Notes under the pieces: model-generated
The model's database searches: none
What the model saw: only the letters and a program-made list of their open reading frames with translations
What the model was told of the DNA's origin: nothing
Position numbers and translations under genes: made by a program
Source of the DNA: Photobacterium marinum
GTDB lineage: Bacteria; Pseudomonadota; Gammaproteobacteria; Enterobacterales; Vibrionaceae
DNA length: 64,000 bases
NCBI RefSeq assembly: GCF_000331515.1
Contig: NZ_AMZO01000006.1
Span: 186,001-250,000, forward strand
Reading direction: 5' to 3'
In this document: positions 59,516 through 64,000 of the stretch, in pieces
How positions within the stretch are numbered: position 1 is the first letter of the stretch
Layout: each line of letters opens with the position of its first letter

Positions 59516-61432
59516 CTAATCACGCACCTCTTTCGATTTTGTACTGTTGGTTTTTATCGAACTAACCTTATCTCCTAAACATACTTTAATCTGCTCTCCG
59601 TCGAGGGTTTCATGTTCTTCGAGTTCTTGAATTAAGCTTTCCAGTTGTTTCTTGTGGGTGCCAATTAAATCTATCGCCTGCTTTTCCGCTTCAGAAAGAA
59701 ATGCTTTTACTGCTTTGTCGACAGAGCGGGCCGAACTTTCGGAAAAGTGTCGGGGCTGGGCGATTTCTTTACCTAAAAACGGATGCGATTCGCTGTCTCG
59801 GAGATCTACCGGGCCAATTTCCTTCGACATGCCCCAGCGGGAAACCATGGCCCGTGCCAATGCGGTGGCTTGGGCTATATCATCATCGGCACCGGAGCTG
59901 ATTGTCCCCAGCATGACTTGCTCAGCACTGCGCCCGCCCAGAATTACTGCTAATCGGGCTCTTAAATAGTCCTCAGACAAGGTATAACGCTCATATTCCG
60001 GCAACTGGTGAGTAACACCGAGAGCTCGACCGCGAGGAATAATACTGACTTTATAAATCGGATCAGCGTCGGGTTGGAAATAGGCCACTAAGGTGTGTCC
60101 GGATTCATGAATGGCAAGACGATGGCGTTCGTCTGGCTGGATTGCCAGAGTGCGCACCGTTCCTAGCATCAGTTTATCTCTGGCTTCATCAAAGTGTGCC
60201 ATGCAGACTTTGTCTGCTTTATCACGGGCAGCGAACATTGCTGCTTCATTTACCAAATTTTTTATATCGGCTCCGGAGAAACCGGGTGTCCCGGCTGATA
60301 GCTGTTCAAAGCTGACATCATCATCAAGCGGCATTTTTCGACTATGGACTTTCAGAATAGCAATGCGGTCGTTGCGGTCCGGTAGCTCCAATACCACATG
60401 GCGGTCGAAACGGCCTGGGCGTAGTAATGCCGGGTCGAGTACATCAGGACGGTTGGTTGCTCCAAGTACTATGATGGCTTCATGGCCGCTGAATCCGTCC
60501 ATTTCAGCAAGTATTTGGTTCAGGGTTTGTTCTCGTTCATCATGGCCGCCGCCGAGCCCTGTGCCACGGGTGCGGCCGATGCTGTCCAGTTCATCAATAA
60601 AGATAATGGCCGGTGAATTTTCTTTGGCTTCCTCAAATAAATGGCGGACGCGTGAAGCCCCCACTCCGACAAAAACTTCAATAAACTCCGAGCCGGAAAT
60701 TGAATAGAAACGGACACCAGCTTCACCAGCCAGAGCCCGCGCCATTAAGGTTTTTCCTGTACCCGGTGGCCCCATCATTAGCACTCCGCGTGGCACTTCG
60801 GCTCCGAGCTGACGAAAGTGAGATGGGTGTTTGAGAAACTCAACCAGTTCTGATACTTCTCGTTTGGCAGAGTCCTGCCCGGCGACATCATCAAAATTAA
60901 CATTTGGGATATCTGACTTGCGAGGTGAACCGCGCAGGAAGGAGTCCAGCTTGCCTTTGCCTCCAATCCCGCCGGTGATGTTTTGCTGTGCCCGGTTGAT
61001 AGCCCAGAACCAGAAGCCAATGATCACGATCCATGGCAACAGGTTCAGCAGGATCAACCATAATCCTTTGTTTTCATCTGGTGGTTGTACTCTAAGCACA
61101 ATGCGCTGTGCTTCAAGGGCCGGAAGCAGGCTCTCATCACCAATATCGGGTATGCGGGTTTCAAACTTTCGGCTCAGGGTTTTCTGTGGGCCGATGGGTT
61201 CTTCCTGCAATAAGGTGACTTCGGCTTTATTGCCTCTAAGGGTGACCGATGCCACTTTTCCGTCAGTGAGCAATGCTTTGAATTCACTGTAAGGAACAGC
61301 CTCGGATGGTGACTTGGCGGAGTCATTCGTTAGCAAAAAATAAAACATGATCAGGCCAAGAATCAGTACGGCATTGATAATCCAGTTCTGGATATCCGGT
61401 GTTTTTTTCGGATCTTGCTGTTCATCTGGCAT
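59516..61432 (-). CDS. FtsH-type ATP-dependent zinc metalloprotease (accessory paralogue)
   Basis: A 638-residue membrane-anchored AAA+ protease that extracts and degrades membrane and damaged proteins. An N-terminal helix ([19 protein letters not shown]), a small periplasmic domain with [14 protein letters not shown], and a second helix ([20 protein letters not shown]) precede the AAA+ module. Walker A GPPGTGKT is at 221-228, Walker B IIFIDELD at 276-283, with pore loop [10 protein letters not shown] and [19 protein letters not shown]. The protease site HESGH is at 442-446. The sequence departs from the housekeeping FtsH in its linkers and C-terminus ([12 protein letters not shown]). A second FtsH is often carried on stress-tolerance islands; that role is inferred. 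Confidence 0.9.
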   Translation of the reverse strand: MPDEQQDPKKTPDIQNWIINAVLILGLIMFYFLLTNDSAKSPSEAVPYSEFKALLTDGKVASVTLRGNKAEVTLLQEEPIGPQKTLSRKFETRIPDIGDESLLPALEAQRIVLRVQPPDENKGLWLILLNLLPWIVIIGFWFWAINRAQQNITGGIGGKGKLDSFLRGSPRKSDIPNVNFDDVAGQDSAKREVSELVEFLKHPSHFRQLGAEVPRGVLMMGPPGTGKTLMARALAGEAGVRFYSISGSEFIEVFVGVGASRVRHLFEEAKENSPAIIFIDELDSIGRTRGTGLGGGHDEREQTLNQILAEMDGFSGHEAIIVLGATNRPDVLDPALLRPGRFDRHVVLELPDRNDRIAILKVHSRKMPLDDDVSFEQLSAGTPGFSGADIKNLVNEAAMFAARDKADKVCMAHFDEARDKLMLGTVRTLAIQPDERHRLAIHESGHTLVAYFQPDADPIYKVSIIPRGRALGVTHQLPEYERYTLSEDYLRARLAVILGGRSAEQVMLGTISSGADDDIAQATALARAMVSRWGMSKEIGPVDLRDSESHPFLGKEIAQPRHFSESSARSVDKAVKAFLSEAEKQAIDLIGTHKKQLESLIQELEEHETLDGEQIKVCLGDKVSSIKTNSTKSKEVRD

Positions 61433-61741
61433 CTGTATTCCTGCCTGTAAGCCTGATTAGGTTCAGAAAATTTCATTCTGGCTTAACTGTAGCAGTTGTT
61501 GGCTGTGCCTCTTGTCTGAGAATTGCCAGTATCCCTGAAAAATATGGAGCGAAAGTCATGGATAAAAAAAGAACGGACTCTACTGATTAACTCCTAAATA
61601 GTTTCAAGTGAACAAGTAACTTTACTGGTTCACGTATTGTCACAAAAAAGTGAAGTATGTCAGTTATTTGTGCGTGATTTGCTATATGCAAAAACAGAAA
61701 CGTTGGCTATGTTTATAAAAAACTGATTCTCAGGAGTGAAA

Positions 61742-62665
61742 ATGGCCGGAGCGAGTTTATTAACCCTTTTAGATGATATAGCGACAGTGCTCGATGATGT
61801 TGCTGTAATGAGCAAAGTGGCGGCGAGGAAAACCGCGGGTGTGTTGGGAGACGATCTTGCTCTGAACGCACAACAGGTGTCCGGCGTCAGGGCTGAGCGG
61901 GAAATTCCGGTCGTCTGGGCGGTGGCAAAAGGTTCTTTTCGTAATAAGTGCATCCTTGTGCCGGCGGCATTGTTGATTAGCGCGGTTTCCCCGTGGCTGT
62001 CCACCCCAATGTTATTGCTCGGTGGTCTTTTCTTGTGCTTTGAAGGGGCTGAGAAAATCGTTGAAAAGTTACTGCACTCTCCGGTTTTGCAAGAGTCAGA
62101 TCTGCTGGAGAAAATGGACAGGGCCGACGATTTGGTTGAGTTTGAAAAAGAGAAAATCAAAGGAGCAATACGAACCGATTTTATCCTTTCGGCTGAAATT
62201 ATAGTGATCGCATTAGGAACGGTTCAGGGTAGCAGTCTGGTTACCCAGCTTCTTGTTGTCAGCTTGATCGCGGTGCTGATGACAACTGGGGTATATGGGC
62301 TGGTGGCCGGGATAGTAAAACTTGACGATTGGGGATTGCATTTAGTCAGAAATAACCACGTCTCAACTTATGTCCATGCGCTGGGGAACGGATTAATCAA
62401 TGCTGCGCCTTATTTAATGAAAACGCTGTCAGTTGTCGGTACAGTTGCGATGTTTCTGGTTGGCGGTGGTATTGTGGTTCATAGTATTCCGAATTCCCAT
62501 GAGCTCATTCATCATCTTACGGAGCAGACAGATATGATGCCTGGCAACGCTATTATGTTGCCTGCGTTTCTCAATGCTGTGATTGGTATTTTGTCCGGTA
62601 TTTTGGTGCTTGGGATTTTTTCTGTGTTCGGAAAGATGAAAGCGGTGGCTAAACCGGGATCTTGA
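61742..62665 (+). CDS. DUF808 family inner-membrane protein (YedI-like)
   Basis: A 307-residue membrane protein matching DUF808. The start [20 protein letters not shown] and the segment [20 protein letters not shown] are characteristic, followed by [19 protein letters not shown]. About six hydrophobic helices lie between residues 70 and 300. AGGAG precedes the ATG at 61742; a GTG two codons earlier is less likely. It is divergent from the FtsH gene, about 310 bases apart, and no function is established for the family. Confidence 0.88.
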   Translation: MAGASLLTLLDDIATVLDDVAVMSKVAARKTAGVLGDDLALNAQQVSGVRAEREIPVVWAVAKGSFRNKCILVPAALLISAVSPWLSTPMLLLGGLFLCFEGAEKIVEKLLHSPVLQESDLLEKMDRADDLVEFEKEKIKGAIRTDFILSAEIIVIALGTVQGSSLVTQLLVVSLIAVLMTTGVYGLVAGIVKLDDWGLHLVRNNHVSTYVHALGNGLINAAPYLMKTLSVVGTVAMFLVGGGIVVHSIPNSHELIHHLTEQTDMMPGNAIMLPAFLNAVIGILSGILVLGIFSVFGKMKAVAKPGS

Positions 62666-62771
62666 GCCGGATTTTGTGTCGATTCAAACTCTTTTTAATA
62701 TAAGGAGTTATGTTAAAGAGGGATTTGGATTAGAATCATCTTGCCGAATGCCATACAGAAAGAGACACAAA

Positions 62772-63359
62772 ATGAAAAACGTACTGCTTGCGACAGCTTT
62801 AACTGCTTTATTGAGTCTATCAAGCTTTTACGCAACAGCTGAAACTGAGCCGGTTACTTTTCAGGATATTCCTGAGGTAATGGCGGAGTTTTATTCAGCG
62901 AAAGTGTTTCGTAAAAAGGCGTTTACTTTGGGTCGCTTGCCTCACCCGAGTGAGATTGGTCGGGATATTCCTACTTATGTGGCTGATGAAAACGGTAAGC
63001 CAAAACTGGAAACTGAGAATGTGATTTCATCGGATGTTGTGATTGCCCGTAATCCAGAGCCGGTTAGCGGTGCAGTTTTTAATGAATGGCTGGTACCAAA
63101 AGAGAAGTGGCAGGAAACTTACGGCGAATTGCCAGATCAGATGCGATTCATGCCTTTCCAGCGAGCAAAAACCATTAAAGCTATTCCTATCACGGACGAC
63201 ATTCTGACCCTGCTGGGCAGTGAAGATGGTGAAACTGCCATCATTGCCGTTGAATGGAATGAGCAGGGAATGACGGTCTACAAAGATGGTTATCTGACGG
63301 ACGGCGGCTATGGTATCGCCCCGGCAGAAATGACGAAGACTTATGAAGAGATCGATTGA
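62772..63359 (+). CDS. Exported protein of unknown function
   Basis: A 195-residue protein with a Sec signal peptide (MKNVLLATALTALLSLSSFY then ATAE), starting at 62772. The mature part is acidic, contains no Cys, and has no family I recognise. Features include TFQDIPEVMAEFYSAKVFRK and TVYKDGYLTDGGYGIAPAEM. In-frame sequence up to 62676 lacks a signal-like start, so the later ATG is preferred. It follows the DUF808 gene after 106 bases and ends before a strong terminator. Probably periplasmic. Confidence 0.72.
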   Translation: MKNVLLATALTALLSLSSFYATAETEPVTFQDIPEVMAEFYSAKVFRKKAFTLGRLPHPSEIGRDIPTYVADENGKPKLETENVISSDVVIARNPEPVSGAVFNEWLVPKEKWQETYGELPDQMRFMPFQRAKTIKAIPITDDILTLLGSEDGETAIIAVEWNEQGMTVYKDGYLTDGGYGIAPAEMTKTYEEID

Positions 63360-63370
63360 ATAACGAACTG

Positions 63371-63395
63371 ATAACGCCCCGTTTTGGGGCGTTAT
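63371..63395. terminator. Strong bidirectional terminator
   Basis: ATAACGCCCC pairs perfectly with GGGGCGTTAT around GTTTT, followed by TTTCAT. It lies 11 bases past the exported protein's stop and overlaps the final codon of the small minus-strand gene at 63392-63604. Confidence 0.85.
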
Positions 63396-63604
63396 TTCAT
63401 AACACGCCCATTGATGCTTTTAATGTACTCAAAGATATCATTAACATCTGCTTTTGAAAGTGTACTCTTTAAGGCTGGCATTACTCCCCCCTGATCGCTG
63501 TCACCATCAAGAACTGAATTAATAAGTTCGGTTTTCATACCAAACAGATTCATCAATTTGTCATATATATTATCCTGGCTAACCACTAATGTTGTTGTAA
63601 TCAC
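63392..63604 (-). CDS. Small protein resembling a cytochrome c C-terminus
   Basis: A 70-residue open frame starting at GTG with GGGATAGA just upstream. The last 35 residues (GGVMPALKSTLSKADVNDIF, then EYIKSINGRVMK) read like the C-terminal helix of a class I cytochrome c, where M-P-x-L precedes S-x-x-D-V-x-x-I-x-x-Y-I. No heme-binding C-x-x-C-H is present and there is no signal peptide. It may be a decayed remnant or a short unrelated protein. It shares the strong terminator with the converging gene. Confidence 0.4.
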   Translation of the reverse strand: MITTTLVVSQDNIYDKLMNLFGMKTELINSVLDGDSDQGGVMPALKSTLSKADVNDIFEYIKSINGRVMK

Positions 63605-63898
63605 TCTATCCCTAACTACTAGTGATAATAACTACCAGATATTCATAAATATCAGATAATTAGTTTCTTAATGAAAGCGGAAGAGTTGTTTGGCAGTTCT
63701 ATTTTGGAACGTTATGATATGGTCTAATCTGTTTGCAGGTGTAATAAGAAAAAATAAAGGTTGTCGGCTATCTCTCTGACTAATCGGATTGATATTTACA
63801 GTTTAGTGAAATTAATCTGAACCCTGCGATTAAGGTTATTTGCGTATAAGTTGTATTTGAAATTGTGCATTGCTGATTTCGTAAGAAGGCTAGATAAA

Positions 63899-64000
63899 AT
63901 GAAAAGTGCTGTCGAAAGACGTATGGAAATAGTCGATGTGGTAAACCGAGATGGTAAAGCCCTCGTCGAGGACCTTGCTTCGAGGTTTAATGTCTCCACT
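63899..64000 (+). CDS. DeoR family transcriptional regulator, N-terminus only (cut by window end)
   Basis: The first 34 codons of a gene running off the window. The translated start (MKSAVERRMEIVDVVNRDGK, then ALVEDLASRFNVST) is the winged helix-turn-helix of a DeoR/GlpR-type regulator: E-R-R-x-x-I-x-x-x-V, then V-x-x-L-A-x-x-F-x-V-S. GAAGG lies about ten bases upstream. DeoR proteins usually repress a sugar catabolism operon next to them, which would be to the right, outside the window. Confidence 0.85.
   Translation, partial: MKSAVERRMEIVDVVNRDGKALVEDLASRFNVST

Noticed and set aside
61399-61590. A 63-codon open frame on the plus strand overlapping the start of the FtsH gene.
   Set aside because: Runs through the FtsH coding start and promoter; no motif and an atypical start.
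1-64000. CRISPR arrays, tRNA and rRNA genes, and prophage structural genes.
   Set aside because: None was seen. The only regular tandem repeat (18642-18755) has identical-length units without distinct spacers and no cas genes nearby.

Overview
The window looks like an accessory-rich stretch of a gammaproteobacterial chromosome. The protein families and their pairings (an HlyD/DUF2955 pair, a 36-residue CxC...CxxC peptide, FetAB, a fused acyl-carrier/ligase/acyltransferase, tandem receiver-GGDEF proteins) suggest Vibrionaceae, either Photobacterium or Vibrio. This is inferred from content, because no rRNA, tRNA or housekeeping marker is present. Base composition is moderate, except for a clearly AT-rich block at about 13.5-20.4 kb.

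Left arm (0-13.5 kb): a GNAT acetyltransferase, an AraC-type regulator, an HlyD/DUF2955 export pair, a GNAT-nitrilase fusion, a GMC oxidoreductase, a Cys-rich 36-residue peptide with its own terminator, a LysR regulator, a degenerate cold-shock domain protein, two small exported proteins, and a 947-residue ACP/AMP-ligase/PlsC fusion.

Island (13.5-20.5 kb): an AT-rich four-gene operon on the minus strand. It encodes an unrecognised 277-residue protein, a NifS-like cysteine desulfurase, an MFS transporter and an ATP-grasp ligase. A 32-bp tandem repeat array lies upstream and a dead IS30-type transposase sits at the border. This looks like a small transferred biosynthesis-and-export cluster, perhaps for a sulfur-containing metabolite.

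Middle (20.5-34.6 kb): an MsbA-type ABC exporter, a REC-REC-GGDEF diguanylate cyclase, and an M20 peptidase divergent from a tightly packed operon of two ATP-grasp ligases and a multidomain M14 carboxypeptidase. One of these ligases ends in a helix-hairpin-helix domain. Then come FetAB, a Sel1-repeat protein and an alpha/beta hydrolase.

Purine block (34.7-40.7 kb): an NCS2 permease, XdhC, XdhB and XdhA on the minus strand, a complete xanthine uptake and oxidation unit. A kinase-like protein and an inositol-monophosphatase-family protein follow as an overlapping pair. Next is a secreted di-heme peroxidase-like protein with an Ig-like tail.

Right arm (45-64 kb): a Fur-box candidate precedes two overlapping half-size ABC exporters of the YbtPQ/IrtAB type. 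Then come a thioesterase, a LysR regulator, a DadA-like dehydrogenase and a tiny lipoprotein. A third ATP-grasp cluster follows (ATP-grasp, CocE/NonD hydrolase, FAD-linked oxidase). The arm ends with a coiled-coil protein, a second-type FtsH protease, a DUF808 membrane protein, small exported proteins, and the start of a DeoR-type regulator cut by the window edge.

The strongest candidates for undescribed systems are the three ATP-grasp neighbourhoods at 14.1-18.5, 25.7-30.8 and 53.8-58.7 kb. No search was possible, so all family names rest on motifs read directly from the translated sequence.
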